Counted from the first letter of the stretch, positions 19,183 to 29,143 are shown. The stretch is DNA of 51,154 bases from Legionellaceae bacterium (GCA_030157805.1 JAOAUB010000046.1:1-51154); one strand, 5' to 3'. Notes: generated from the sequence alone by a model not told the origin. Numbers and translations: made by a program.

Positions 19183-19640
19183 CCCTGATTCTCCGAAATA
19201 GGCGTTTCCGTCATCAATCCAACCTGTTCAGAACCAGCTTGTTTTAATAAAGCCATGGCTTCAACCACTTTTCCGTACGGTACATTTTGATCACCTTTGA
19301 CCAACACGCGGATCGGCTGATTACTTTGTTTAGCTAACTCAAGCTCCGCAGCAACGCGCACCATTAAGGCTTGTGGTTCCATGGCTAATTCAGGCGTTGT
19401 AGAACAATTCAAAAAAAAATCCCCACGTTGATCAACGGAGACAATAATCGGCTCACGATCGCTCGTTTTTAAATTAGCACTTGCTGCCTTAGGTAAGTCG
19501 ACCGTCACACCTTGAGTTAACATCGGTGCGGTAATCATGAATATAACAAGAAGAACCAACATCACATCAATGTACGGCACCACGTTAATTTCAGACATTG
19601 GTTTAAGCGAAGATGATTTTCTTCTACGAATGAGCGCCAT
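19179..19640 (-). CDS. tolR: Tol-Pal system protein TolR
   Basis: 153 residues (E. coli 142). Single-pass inner-membrane protein of the ExbD/TolR family that couples proton flow through TolQ to TolA. The conserved N-terminal block MSEINVVPYIDVMLVLLVIFMITAPMLT includes the membrane Asp in YIDVMLVLL that is essential in the family. The periplasmic domain ends in GDQNVPYGKVVEAMALLKQAG. It starts 4 bp after tolQ with AGGA before the ATG, and overlaps tolA by 4 bp, so the operon is translationally coupled. Confidence 0.97.
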   Translation of the reverse strand: MALIRRRKSSSLKPMSEINVVPYIDVMLVLLVIFMITAPMLTQGVTVDLPKAASANLKTSDREPIIVSVDQRGDFFLNCSTTPELAMEPQALMVRVAAELELAKQSNQPIRVLVKGDQNVPYGKVVEAMALLKQAGSEQVGLMTETPISENQG

Positions 19641-19644
19641 CGTC

Positions 19645-20322
19645 CTATCCTCTCGTTACGTCTTGTGTTTGATTATCAATCAAATCCAGCAACTCATCTT
19701 GGAAAAGTTGATAGCGTTCGAGCAAATCATTCGCCCGCATGGAAAAACGATTATAAGCTATCACAGAAGGAATTGCGGTAAATAAACCTAATGCTGTCGC
19801 AATCAACGCTTCAGAAATACCCGGAGCAACCATAGCAATGGTTGCTTGTTGAGCATGGCCTAATGCCTGAAAAGAGGCCATAATTCCCCAGACGGTACCA
19901 AACAAACCAACATAAGGCGCAATTGAGCCAATTGAAGCAAACAGGGGTAGATTCTCCTCCATTTTTATTGATTCTTTGGTTTGATGAATCTGCATGGCAC
20001 GTTCTATCGTTTCTAACAAAACTGGCGTTCCGCGCTTTGCAAAACGCGTGTATTGTTCATACGCTGTATGAAAAATACCGGCCAATCCCTGCCGTTCATC
20101 CGGTTGACTATCAATCACTCGATACAAATTACTTAAATCTTTCGTTCCCCAAAATCGTTGCTCAAATTCATTGCATTGCTTTTTTTGTTCTCTAAAAAAC
20201 ACAGCGCGTTTAAACATCAGCAGCCAAGTTGATACTGATGCCGCCAATAAGATCAACATCACCATTTTAACAACCATACTAGCTTGTAAAAAATAACCCA
20301 AAATATTGACTTCACCTGTCAT
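19645..20322 (-). CDS. tolQ: Tol-Pal system proton channel subunit TolQ
   Basis: 225 residues from the ATG at 20322 (MTGEVNILGYFLQASMVVKM). An ATG one codon upstream (20325) and a TTG at 20334 are possible, but GAGG is best spaced for 20322. It is an ExbB/TolQ family inner-membrane protein with three helices. Signatures are VVKMVMLILLAASVSTWLL, the large cytoplasmic loop, APYVGLFGTVWGIMASFQALG and GISEALIATALGLFTAIPSVIAYN, which carry the pore-lining polar residues. It begins the tolQRAB operon. ybgC, which often precedes tolQ, is absent, and ruvB lies upstream after 89 bp on the same strand. Confidence 0.96.
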   Translation of the reverse strand: MTGEVNILGYFLQASMVVKMVMLILLAASVSTWLLMFKRAVFFREQKKQCNEFEQRFWGTKDLSNLYRVIDSQPDERQGLAGIFHTAYEQYTRFAKRGTPVLLETIERAMQIHQTKESIKMEENLPLFASIGSIAPYVGLFGTVWGIMASFQALGHAQQATIAMVAPGISEALIATALGLFTAIPSVIAYNRFSMRANDLLERYQLFQDELLDLIDNQTQDVTRG

Positions 20323-20411
20323 CATCAACCTCAATTAATTTAAGTTTCGTTTCACTCTCGACGTATTATCCTGATTTTACAGTATTTGTTCAAATACCGC
20401 GCTAAAAAAAA

Positions 20412-21428
20412 TTAACTTATCACTTGCTCTACAGGTTTTAATCCAAAATGCTGATACGCCAAAGATGACGCAACTCGGCCACGCGGTGTTCGCATCAAAA
20501 ATCCTTGTTGAATTAAAAAAGGTTCCAAAACATCTTCGATAGTTCCCCTTTCTTCACCAATGGCTGCCGCAATACTATCTAAACCAACCGGACCACCACC
20601 AAAACGCTCAATCACCGTCCGCAACAACTTTCTATCCATCAAATCAAAACCTTCTTGATCAACTTCCAACATTGTCAAAGCTAACGTTGCCATTTCAAGC
20701 GTGATAGAACCCGAGCCCTTAACCTCCGCATAATCCCTCACTCGCCTTAACAGTCGGTTCGCAATACGCGGAGTGCCCCGTGCTCTTGCAGCAAGCTCTC
20801 GAGATGCCAAACTATCAATTTCAACGTGCAATAATCGAGCGGATCGCGTCACGATATGCGTCAGCGCCTCAACAGAATAAAATTCTAAGCGTTGAACAAT
20901 ACCAAAACGATCACGTAACGGTGAAGTCAATGATCCCGCCCGGGTCGTTGCCCCAACCAACGTAAATGGAGGCAAATCAAGTTTAATGGAACGCGCGCCG
21001 GGACCCTCGCCTATCATAATATCGAGCTTATAATCTTCCATGGCTGGATAAAGAACTTCTTCAATAACGGGACTTAAACGATGAATTTCATCAATAAATA
21101 AAATGTCATTCACCGCCAAATTCGTCAGAATTGCAGCAACGTCACCCGCTTTTTCCAAAACAGGTCCGGAGGTTTGCTTAAGATTAACCCCCATTTCATG
21201 AGCAATGATGTTAGCTAATGTCGTTTTACCTAACCCTGGAGGGCCAAAAATTAAAACATGATCCAACGCTTCTTGACGCTTTTTAGCGGCTTCAATAAAA
21301 ATTCGCATTTGTGACCGAACAGCGTCCTGTCCAATATAATCATCAAGTGTCAACGGACGAATCGCTCGATCGATCACCTCTTCAGGTAAAGACGAGCTAC
21401 TACTTAATAGGCGGTCACTTTCTAACAT
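20412..21428 (-). CDS. ruvB: Holliday junction branch migration ATPase RuvB
   Basis: 338 residues (E. coli 336). RuvB is the hexameric AAA+ motor that drives branch migration of Holliday junctions with RuvA. Starting at Met 21428 (MLESDRLL), Walker A is GPPGLGKTT with K68, Walker B is [10 protein letters not shown], and sensor I lies in [19 protein letters not shown]. The winged-helix domain follows, with [18 protein letters not shown] and a C-terminal FLMRTPRGR. An ATG six codons upstream is less likely by family length. ruvA and ruvC are not adjacent, unlike many gammaproteobacteria, and must be elsewhere if present. Confidence 0.98.
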   Translation of the reverse strand: MLESDRLLSSSSSLPEEVIDRAIRPLTLDDYIGQDAVRSQMRIFIEAAKKRQEALDHVLIFGPPGLGKTTLANIIAHEMGVNLKQTSGPVLEKAGDVAAILTNLAVNDILFIDEIHRLSPVIEEVLYPAMEDYKLDIMIGEGPGARSIKLDLPPFTLVGATTRAGSLTSPLRDRFGIVQRLEFYSVEALTHIVTRSARLLHVEIDSLASRELAARARGTPRIANRLLRRVRDYAEVKGSGSITLEMATLALTMLEVDQEGFDLMDRKLLRTVIERFGGGPVGLDSIAAAIGEERGTIEDVLEPFLIQQGFLMRTPRGRVASSLAYQHFGLKPVEQVIS

Positions 21429-21523
21429 GGCAATCCATCCCTGCAAGTGGGTTCTTCACGACTGAATTCCGTATAAAACGAAAAATTGAGCTATTGATGT
21501 TGTAAGTAGCATTCATTGTAACA

Positions 21524-21931
21524 TTAATTAATTTTTTCCAATATTCTTAATACGCGATAATGATCGGGTGATATTTGATCAAAAAAAACCACAACAATTT
21601 TGTACGATTCTTCCGAAGACAAACGCACTATAAAAAACAATCCCGCATCAAGCAGCACACGGTGCTTTGTGAATAATTGAGTTCGTCCGTCTTTAAGGAT
21701 TAAAAACCATTTTTTATTTAAATAATCTAAGTGAAGATAGCGAGGTTGTGGCGTTGGATTGATCCAAATAACACGCCATTGAATAAGCAACACGAGCAAA
21801 CCCAATAATTTACCTATCCAACCCAGCCCACATCCTAACAACATGAACCCGGAAAAACCATAAACGACCGTCATTAAACGCAAGTAATTCGTTGACTTAT
21901 GAAACACCACTGTGCAGTTGAATAAGTTCAA
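21524..21931 (-). CDS. ygfX: YgfX/CptA-like inner-membrane protein
   Basis: 135 residues with two adjacent membrane helices (about 17-36 and 38-53, LMTVVYGFSGFMLLGCGLG and GKLLGLLVLLIQWRVIW) and then a soluble beta-rich C-terminus. The length, topology and above all the position directly after sdhE match YgfX, which is encoded with SdhE (YgfY) in E. coli and related bacteria. E. coli YgfX has been reported to affect cell division and the cytoskeleton. The start codon used here is TTG at 21931, inside the sdhE frame (35-bp overlap). A later GTG is possible. Sequence conservation in this family is weak, so the call leans on context. Confidence 0.65.
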   Translation of the reverse strand: MNLFNCTVVFHKSTNYLRLMTVVYGFSGFMLLGCGLGWIGKLLGLLVLLIQWRVIWINPTPQPRYLHLDYLNKKWFLILKDGRTQLFTKHRVLLDAGLFFIVRLSSEESYKIVVVFFDQISPDHYRVLRILEKIN

Positions 21932-22151
21932 TAATATGTTCTAACTCCTTATTTTCGAGTCGCGCATTTCCCATAAGACAACTGAACAAATCAGGATCAG
22001 GAGACATGAGCAACATCTCAAAATCCGCAATCTCGGCTTCATTCAAGCAATCAAGATAAGTATCCATAAAACGCTGTAAGATAAGATCCAACTCCAACAT
22101 ACCACGACGACAACGCCAAGCGAGCTTGGCTTTACGAATAGGATCGATCAT
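21897..22151 (-). CDS. sdhE: FAD assembly factor SdhE
   Basis: 84 residues (E. coli 88). SdhE helps attach FAD covalently to the succinate dehydrogenase flavoprotein. The family's RGxxE motif is R16-G-M-L-E20 in AWRCRRGMLELD, followed by LDLILQRFMDTYLDCL and FEMLLMSPDPDLFSCL (the usual LLxxxDxxL block). The ATG at 22151 has GGAG just upstream. An in-frame ATG 15 codons earlier would add unconserved residues. It overlaps ygfX and is divergent from ygfZ, the same gene neighbourhood as in E. coli. No sdh structural genes are in the window. Confidence 0.93.
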   Translation of the reverse strand: MIDPIRKAKLAWRCRRGMLELDLILQRFMDTYLDCLNEAEIADFEMLLMSPDPDLFSCLMGNARLENKELEHIIELIQLHSGVS

Positions 22152-22225
22152 ATCACTCCAACAATTCTTGCTAAACGATGAGATAGTACAATACACTTCT
22201 TATTTTTAAAATAAAATAAACTCAA

Positions 22226-23197
22226 ATGACAAACAGACCATCATTCTCTATCGGCTCACGCACGTACAAAACAGCATTGTCACTCAATGACGAGCTCTCT
22301 TTCCTAACGAATAAAAACTACCTGTTTAACTTAAACCAACAAAGCGTTGTGAAAGTTTCCGGTCAACATGCTGCTGAATTTTTACAAGGCCAATTAAGCT
22401 GCGATATTCGTCTCGTCACGGCCTCAACAATGCAGCACGGTGCGCTATGCAATCTCAAAGGCCGAGTCTTAGCTTTGCTGGATGTGATTTATTATGACGA
22501 TTGCTATTGGCTTATCCTGCCTACCGATTTAGTCCAAGCAACGTTAAAGTCACTTGAGAAAACAGCTATGTTATCGCAAGTCACGTTGGAACTCATGAAT
22601 AAGATCAACGTATGGGGATTATTTATTCAATCCCATCACGACATTCTACCCACAATGACCCTACCCAAAACTATCCAAGCCATCACAAGCACCGCATCAA
22701 GTTGTTGCTATCAAGTCAGCGAGAACGACTACCTGCTCTTAACTGAAGACAACGATCCCACATTGAATCTATTGTCTTTCAAGGAAAATCATCAAATTAA
22801 ATCATGCCTAGCATGGCATTTTAGACAGCTTCATCAGCGCCGCTTTAGTATTTATCCCGAAACACGTGGTTTGTTTTTGCCCCATCGGCTTAACATGCAA
22901 AATACCGGCTATCTTAGTTTTAATAAAGGCTGCTATAAAGGACAAGAAATTATCGCCAGAACTCATTATCGCGCCACGCTCAAGCACGAATTTATCCTTG
23001 CTACAATTCAAAGTAACACCCCGATGATCTTAGGAGCGACAATCCTTGATCCAAAAACAAAATCAGAAGTAGGCGAATTAGTCGACTATTGCCCTATCGA
23101 TGACCATCAACATTACGTCATCGCATGCAGCGTCCTTCTTGAGCGTCATGCTCAATTTCAAATTGAGAACGATCCGCTTATCCATGATTTTAACTGA
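22226..23197 (+). CDS. ygfZ: Folate-binding Fe-S cluster repair protein YgfZ
   Basis: 323 residues (E. coli 326). YgfZ is a GcvT-like folate-binding protein needed for activity of some iron-sulfur enzymes. The diagnostic KGCYxGQE motif is present as NKGCYKGQEIIARTHYRATLKH, with the key Cys at residue 236. The N-terminal half has VVKVSGQHAAEFLQGQLSCDI and LCNLKGRVLALLDVIYYDD, typical of the family. Divergent from sdhE-ygfX across 74 bp. No obvious Shine-Dalgarno precedes the ATG. The 3' end overlaps the convergent cytochrome b561 gene by 8 bp. Confidence 0.95.
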   Translation: MTNRPSFSIGSRTYKTALSLNDELSFLTNKNYLFNLNQQSVVKVSGQHAAEFLQGQLSCDIRLVTASTMQHGALCNLKGRVLALLDVIYYDDCYWLILPTDLVQATLKSLEKTAMLSQVTLELMNKINVWGLFIQSHHDILPTMTLPKTIQAITSTASSCCYQVSENDYLLLTEDNDPTLNLLSFKENHQIKSCLAWHFRQLHQRRFSIYPETRGLFLPHRLNMQNTGYLSFNKGCYKGQEIIARTHYRATLKHEFILATIQSNTPMILGATILDPKTKSEVGELVDYCPIDDHQHYVIACSVLLERHAQFQIENDPLIHDFN

Positions 23198-23723
23198 ACC
23201 ACATCCGTTGCAATACCTTGTCCCTATCCATAAAATAATGCTTTAAGGCCCCCGCAATATGCAAACACAATAAAGCAATAATGATCCACGCGATGGTTTC
23301 ATGCGCAGAAAACATCCATTGCGCCAATGCTTTATTAGGTACAATCCAAGGCAGTGGCGCATTAAACATTCCAAAAAATGACGGGGTTTTATTCGCAGCA
23401 ATCGACATGATCCAACCACAAAGCGGCATCAACAACAAGAACAAATACAAGCTGTATTGCACAAGATGAGATAAACAACGCTCCCAACGAGCTACTGTTG
23501 TTGGTAACGCAGGCTTCCCTGTATGCACAATCCAAAACGCTCGCAGAATCATCAACAAAAAAACCGTCAAACCTAAGGATTTGTGCAACATGATGGCTGT
23601 TGGTTTTATTGCCCCGGAGAGATCATCTAAAAAAAAACTCACCGATAGCATAGCTATGACAATAACAGCAATCAGCCAATGAAACAGTTTAGAGCCCAAA
23701 GAGTACACGGTTGTTTTTCCCAT
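23190..23723 (-). CDS. Cytochrome b561 (CybB family)
   Basis: 177 residues with four membrane helices, a di-heme b-type cytochrome of the inner membrane. Likely heme ligands are His in FHWLIAVIVI, HKSLGLTVFLL, HETIAWIIIALLCLH and LHIAGALKHYF. In E. coli this family oxidises quinol with superoxide production. The ATG at 23723 is chosen because AGGA lies 7 nt before it, although a TTG one codon earlier is also in frame. It begins 11 bp after gdhB and is probably the last gene of the L,D-transpeptidase-gdhB-b561 operon. Confidence 0.9.
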   Translation of the reverse strand: MGKTTVYSLGSKLFHWLIAVIVIAMLSVSFFLDDLSGAIKPTAIMLHKSLGLTVFLLMILRAFWIVHTGKPALPTTVARWERCLSHLVQYSLYLFLLLMPLCGWIMSIAANKTPSFFGMFNAPLPWIVPNKALAQWMFSAHETIAWIIIALLCLHIAGALKHYFMDRDKVLQRMWFS

Positions 23724-23737
23724 CAAGGAGTCCTTAA

Positions 23738-26700
23738 TTATCGATATTGTTGTTCACGTCGTAGCTCGAGCAATTCTCGAATAGCCACAAAAAACATCGT
23801 ATAGTTCAAGTTACTACTCGCACGTAAATCCGTCAAAACAAAACGCCATCGATCAATCAAATCAGTATGAGTCTCTGCCCAATCTGTGAAAAGATTAATA
23901 AGATCGTTTTTATTTTTGTCAATACTGATAATAGACTCTGTGAACTGCCTTTGTTGCCAATCAAGATCATCTCTTAAGGCTTCTCGCGCCAAAGATTCCC
24001 AATTGTTTTCTGCCGAATGAGCTATCACCTGAGAACGAATCCAAGTCAACTCCAGATATTCCCCAATCCTATAATAAAGTTGCGCCACTTTAATGGTATC
24101 AATATCCTGTTGTTGCGCGACTTCAATAATATCCATAACAGAGAATAAAGCTCTGGTCACCGCTAACTCATGTGCAAAACCAGAATCAATGCCCATGGCA
24201 AGGTAACGGGCATAATGTTTGTCATATTGATCACGATGGCCACCTGAAAAAATTTCAGGCATCGCTTGTTTTATCATGCAAACTCCAGGCGAATACCGCT
24301 TCACTGCCTGACTAATATTAAGGTGCATTCGTTCATTACGTAAAAACCAACGCGTCACGCGGCGCAACAAACGCACATAAAGCAAGACCATCTCAGTTTG
24401 TTGCTCCACATTGAGCTTAGACTCAAGCGCTGCAAGATTTTTCCATAAAACATCCAAATTAAGAATTTCTCTGGCGATTAAATAAGCACGCACAATGGCA
24501 GAAACTGCGGCACCCGTCTCATCTTGCATTCGATAAACAAAGGTCGCACCCATTTCATTCACAATAATATTGCTAATGGTGGTCGCAAGAATTTCTGGCT
24601 TTAAAGGATGCTCCTGCATTTGATTGCTAAACTGCGCTTGCAATGGCTTTGGAAAATAATGAATAAGAAAGCTCTTTAAAAAATTATCTTCTAAAACATC
24701 GGTTGCTAAAATTTCTTCCTTTAAAATAGTTTTACTGTAACACAATAACACTGCAACCTCAGAGCGGGTCAATCCCCGACCAAGTAATTTACGCTCCAAG
24801 AGCGTTTTCTCATTAGGAAGAAATTCGAGAGTGCGATCAAGTTTTCCGGTTCGCTCTAACTCATCCATGTATCGAATATATAATTCAACCGAGCGAACTG
24901 TTTGCGCAACAGCATAACTGATAGAACGCGGCTGAGTGGCGTTGTTATGCAAAACTAAGTTTGCAACCTCATCCGTCATCTCACCGAGCAATTCATTACG
25001 CTGTTTCAGTGTCAAGTCGCCTGCAGCAACAATTTGATTCAGCAATATCTTGATATTAACTTCCCGGTCTGAGCAATGAACTCCTCCGGAATTATCAATA
25101 AAATCAGTAAAAACTAAACCACCTTTCAGTTCATATTCAATACGTCCCAGCTGCGTCAAACCAAGATTGCCGCCCTCACCGACGACTTTACAATGCAATT
25201 CATTGCCATTAATACGGGTAGCGTCATTCGTTCTATCACCAACGTCAGCATTGCTTTCATTTTGGGCTTTCACGAACGTACCAATGCCACCGCTCCATAA
25301 CAAATCAATTTTAGCCTTCAAGACAACACGAATTAATTCATTAGGTTCAATTTCGGTTTGTTTAATACCAAAGACCTGACGCATCTCCTTACTTACGGGA
25401 ATTGATTTAGCATTTCGATTAAAAACACCACCGCCCTTGGATATTAATTTTTTGTCATAATCAATCCAGCTTGAACGCGGCAATTGAAACAAACGCTCAC
25501 GCTCCTTAAAGCTAATTTCCGCATCAGGAGCGGGATCAATGAAAATATGCAAGTGATTAAACGCCGCCAATAATTTAATATGGCGTGACAAGAGCATGCC
25601 ATTACCAAAAACATCACCCGACATATCACCAATGCCCACAACGGTAAAGTCATGTTGTTCTATGTCAATTTTTAACTCATAGAAATGACGTTTAACAGAC
25701 TCCCAAGCACCTCGCGCCGTAATACCTATTTTTTTATGGTCATAACCTACCGACCCACCTGAAGCAAAGGCATCCCCTAACCAAAATCCATACTCCAAAG
25801 AAATAGCATTAGCGATGTCTGAAAAAGTGGCCGTGCCTTTATCTGCGGCAACAACCAAGTAAGGATCGTCTTCATCGTAACAAAACACATTCATGGGCTT
25901 AACAACAGCACCTAGCTGATAATTATCCGTAATATCAAGTAATCCTCGAATAAATAATTGATAACAATTGATTCCTTCAGCAAGAATATCTTCACGAGAA
26001 CCATTCATGGGCAAGCGTTTAGGAACAAACCCTCCCTTCGCCCCACTTGGCACAATCACGGCATTTTTAACTTGTTGTGCCTTCATCAAACCTAAAACTT
26101 CAGTTCGAAAATCTTCTTTACGATCAGACCAACGCAATCCTCCACGCGCCACTTTTCCACAACGTAAATGAACACCCTCAAAACGGGGGGAGTAGACAAA
26201 AATTTCAAAAAGTGGGTAGGGCTTTGGAACACCCCAAATTGCACGACTATTTAATTTAAACGAAAGGTATTCTTTAGGATTGCCTGATGAATCAATTTGG
26301 TAATAATTGGTTCGCAATGTCTCGCTGATAGCCTGCACGTACTGCCTGATAATTTTATCTTCATCAAGATTGGCGACATCATCAAGTGCTGTAATAATTT
26401 GAGCGACACAATTTTCAAACGTTGCTTCTCGTTCAAGGGTGGTCACAGGATTAAAACGACATTCAAATAATTCAACCAATTGCCTGGCAATAGCAGGATT
26501 ATTGCTCAATGCTGATTCAATGTAATCCTGGCTAAAAGTAAATTGAATTTGCTTGAAATATTTAGCATAAGCCCTTAATACTGAGACCTGACGCCAATTT
26601 AAACCCGCGGCAAGAATTAACTGATTAAATCCATCATTTTCAGCCTGACCAAACCAAACACTAGCAAATGCATTTTGAAAGAGATCTTTTATAGCATCAA

Positions 26701-28588
26701 TATCAAACGAAATTTCCCGAGTATATTGTAACGAAAAATCACTGATCCACGTTGTTTGACCATCATCAAAACCAAGAATATAGGGCCTTTCACTAATCGC
26801 TCTCATCCCCAGACACTCTATGATAGGCAAGACATCCGACAGAGGAATAGTATTATTATGTTGATAAATTTTTAATCGAAAACTGTCGGGCATTTCATCC
26901 ACCGGACGATAAAAGTTCATCCCCATAGGATGATCATCCGACAAAGCTTCAATATGTTTGATATCATAAACAGCCATTCGCGCTGAAAAACTATCGCAAT
27001 AACCGCTTGGAAAGGCATTTTTGTAACGGACAAATAATCGATTTGATTTTTCTTCACCAAACTCTTCCAATAAGAAGCTTTTTAAATCATCACTCCATGA
27101 ACGTCCGATATCGATGAGTTTTTTTTCAATTTCTTTAAAATCCCATGTTATTTTTTCTTCAGAATCAGTCCGGATAATAAAATGAATACGAGCCAACACG
27201 GACTCAGGAAACCACGTTGAAAAAGTAATTTCCGTAGCGTCAAAGCTTTCTGCCAAAATTGCTTGCATTTCGCGTCGAAGCTCAGTATTAAACCGATCTT
27301 TGGGCACGTAAACAAGGCAGGAAACAAAACGATGATACACGTCCGTACGTGCAAACATCCGAATACGCGGCCTGTCTTGCATGTAATAAATCCCCATGGC
27401 AATTTCAAGTAATTCCGCTTCAGATGCTTGAATTAAGTCATCGCGAGGTAATGTTTCAAGAATATTCAGTAACACTTTTCCCGCATGACTGCGTGGATTA
27501 AGCCGCGAATTCTGAATAACCAGTGCAACTTTATGACGTAAAAAAGGTATGGACTTAGGACTTGCGTTATAAGCTACTGACGTATACAAACCAATAATAC
27601 GACGCTCTCCGATCACTTGGCCTTGGTGGTCATAACGCTTGATGCCAATGTAATCCGTGTAAGATTGACGATGAACCGTTGCTTCCGTATTGGTTTTCGA
27701 CATCACCAAAACTCGTGGCGATAAAATTAAATCACGAGCCTCAGGCGACATGGTTGAGATATTAACAGTTTTTAAATGCCCCATGCTTTCTCGTAACAGT
27801 CCTAAACCTGTTTCTGGCAAAGGTTGTAATAATGTTTCACGCCCTTTGTGAATTAATTGATAATCCCTCACCCCAAGAAACGTAAAGTGATGATCTTCAA
27901 TCCAATGCAAAAATGCTTTTGTTTCATCTAACTCTGAAGAATCAATAAAACTTGCCACCTCATCAAGCTCGGTAATTGCCATACAGACTCGCTCTCGCAT
28001 GAGCGTCCAGTCCTCAACCACCGCGCGAGCCTCAGCCAAAGCATGCTCAAAATTTTGATGTAACTCTTGCAATAGGGCAACATCAGTCTGCCTATCAATT
28101 TCCATAAACACGGGGGCTTCAACAAGTACGCTATGACTTGCCGGTGTGCCGTGAGGAAGAATGGTCACAACTTGGTTGTTACTATCCCTTTTAAGGGATA
28201 TTCCACCCATATGAATGGCTAAATAACAGGTCAATCCCATACGGTTAAGAACCATACGCAAAGAATCAACAATAAAAGGCATGTCTTGGGTGATGACTTC
28301 AACCACCGTATGCGTGGTTTGCCAACCGTGCCGTTCAAAATCGGGGTTGTAAATACGAATTTTTGTTTCATTGAGTTCACGATGCTGAATTAATGACCAA
28401 AAATTCATCGCTGCACCGTAAAGATCATCGATATTCCACTCGCTTAAATCTTCAAGGGCAACAGTACTGTAAAATTGACGAACAAATTCGGAGCATAATG
28501 CCGCCTGGGACTCTGGCATTTTATGGATTAATTTATTAATCACGGCATCAATAATTAAACTCTTACCCTCTTCAAATTGACAAAACAT
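23738..28588 (-). CDS. gdhB: NAD-dependent glutamate dehydrogenase, large (about 180 kDa) class
   Basis: 1616 residues, the size of the Pseudomonas GdhB and Streptomyces large NAD-GDH class. It deaminates glutamate to 2-oxoglutarate, feeding amino-acid carbon into the TCA cycle. A long regulatory N-terminal region has ACT-like segments around residues 60-200 (HTVVEVITQDMPFIVDSLRM). The catalytic part is recognisable by HLRCGKVARGGLRWSDR, FRTEVLGLMKAQQVKNAVIV, PSGAKGGFV, the NAD domain with FVVAADKGTATFSDIAN-type residues (YLVVAADKGTATFSD), GIGDMSGDVFGNGML, EGGNLGLTQLGR and FIDNSGGVHCSDREVNIKIL. Uninterrupted frame. It starts 9 bp after the L,D-transpeptidase gene and ends 14 bp before the b561 ATG. 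Confidence 0.97.
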   Translation of the reverse strand: MFCQFEEGKSLIIDAVINKLIHKMPESQAALCSEFVRQFYSTVALEDLSEWNIDDLYGAAMNFWSLIQHRELNETKIRIYNPDFERHGWQTTHTVVEVITQDMPFIVDSLRMVLNRMGLTCYLAIHMGGISLKRDSNNQVVTILPHGTPASHSVLVEAPVFMEIDRQTDVALLQELHQNFEHALAEARAVVEDWTLMRERVCMAITELDEVASFIDSSELDETKAFLHWIEDHHFTFLGVRDYQLIHKGRETLLQPLPETGLGLLRESMGHLKTVNISTMSPEARDLILSPRVLVMSKTNTEATVHRQSYTDYIGIKRYDHQGQVIGERRIIGLYTSVAYNASPKSIPFLRHKVALVIQNSRLNPRSHAGKVLLNILETLPRDDLIQASEAELLEIAMGIYYMQDRPRIRMFARTDVYHRFVSCLVYVPKDRFNTELRREMQAILAESFDATEITFSTWFPESVLARIHFIIRTDSEEKITWDFKEIEKKLIDIGRSWSDDLKSFLLEEFGEEKSNRLFVRYKNAFPSGYCDSFSARMAVYDIKHIEALSDDHPMGMNFYRPVDEMPDSFRLKIYQHNNTIPLSDVLPIIECLGMRAISERPYILGFDDGQTTWISDFSLQYTREISFDIDAIKDLFQNAFASVWFGQAENDGFNQLILAAGLNWRQVSVLRAYAKYFKQIQFTFSQDYIESALSNNPAIARQLVELFECRFNPVTTLEREATFENCVAQIITALDDVANLDEDKIIRQYVQAISETLRTNYYQIDSSGNPKEYLSFKLNSRAIWGVPKPYPLFEIFVYSPRFEGVHLRCGKVARGGLRWSDRKEDFRTEVLGLMKAQQVKNAVIVPSGAKGGFVPKRLPMNGSREDILAEGINCYQLFIRGLLDITDNYQLGAVVKPMNVFCYDEDDPYLVVAADKGTATFSDIANAISLEYGFWLGDAFASGGSVGYDHKKIGITARGAWESVKRHFYELKIDIEQHDFTVVGIGDMSGDVFGNGMLLSRHIKLLAAFNHLHIFIDPAPDAEISFKERERLFQLPRSSWIDYDKKLISKGGGVFNRNAKSIPVSKEMRQVFGIKQTEIEPNELIRVVLKAKIDLLWSGGIGTFVKAQNESNADVGDRTNDATRINGNELHCKVVGEGGNLGLTQLGRIEYELKGGLVFTDFIDNSGGVHCSDREVNIKILLNQIVAAGDLTLKQRNELLGEMTDEVANLVLHNNATQPRSISYAVAQTVRSVELYIRYMDELERTGKLDRTLEFLPNEKTLLERKLLGRGLTRSEVAVLLCYSKTILKEEILATDVLEDNFLKSFLIHYFPKPLQAQFSNQMQEHPLKPEILATTISNIIVNEMGATFVYRMQDETGAAVSAIVRAYLIAREILNLDVLWKNLAALESKLNVEQQTEMVLLYVRLLRRVTRWFLRNERMHLNISQAVKRYSPGVCMIKQAMPEIFSGGHRDQYDKHYARYLAMGIDSGFAHELAVTRALFSVMDIIEVAQQQDIDTIKVAQLYYRIGEYLELTWIRSQVIAHSAENNWESLAREALRDDLDWQQRQFTESIISIDKNKNDLINLFTDWAETHTDLIDRWRFVLTDLRASSNLNYTMFFVAIRELLELRREQQYR

Positions 28589-28597
28589 TGACTCACC

Positions 28598-29083
28598 TTA
28601 TTCTATAAAAACACGAGTATTCATCTCAAGCTGCAAAGCCAATTCGATAATATCTTTATTTCGCATACGAATACAGCCTCTTGAGCCAGGAAATCCCAAG
28701 CTAGTCCTATCAGGAGTCCCATGAATATAAATGTAGCGCTGCAAGCTATCCCGCTGCCCGCCCCGATTGCGACCAGGCTCTAAACCATCAAGCTGCAAAA
28801 TCCGAGTTAAAATCCAATCACGCCCCGGATGAGCTGCGGCAAAAGTCTCGTCATAAATTTCTTTGGTCCAAACTCGACTAACAAAAACACTATTTTCAGG
28901 GCTTGACTGACCTATGCAAGAATAAATACGGTGCCATCCACGCGGCGTGCATTCACTCCCCATAAGCTCACCCATGCCATTTTTACCTGTAGAAACAGGA
29001 TAAGAATGCAACAGCTGATCTCTTTGATAAAAGTCCAGCTGCTGCTTTTTAGAAGAGATAAAAATAAATTGTTCGTTTGTCAT
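28598..29083 (-). CDS. L,D-transpeptidase (YkuD) without signal peptide
   Basis: 161 residues, a minimal YkuD domain. Catalytic blocks are YIYIHGTPDRTSLG and GSRGCIRMRNKDII, with nucleophile C137 and HGT upstream. This enzyme class makes 3-3 cross-links or attaches proteins to peptidoglycan in the periplasm. The N-terminus (MTNEQFIFISSKKQQLDFYQ) is polar, and the frame upstream contains no further ATG before a stop. No export signal is encoded, which is unusual for a wall enzyme. Related stand-alone proteins exist in Legionella-type genomes as I recall. First gene of the putative operon with gdhB. Confidence 0.88.
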   Translation of the reverse strand: MTNEQFIFISSKKQQLDFYQRDQLLHSYPVSTGKNGMGELMGSECTPRGWHRIYSCIGQSSPENSVFVSRVWTKEIYDETFAAAHPGRDWILTRILQLDGLEPGRNRGGQRDSLQRYIYIHGTPDRTSLGFPGSRGCIRMRNKDIIELALQLEMNTRVFIE

Positions 29084-29143
29084 AACATGATTATATGTTT
29101 TAATATCATTAGGGATCGAGACGATTATTCGTTACTTCCCGAT

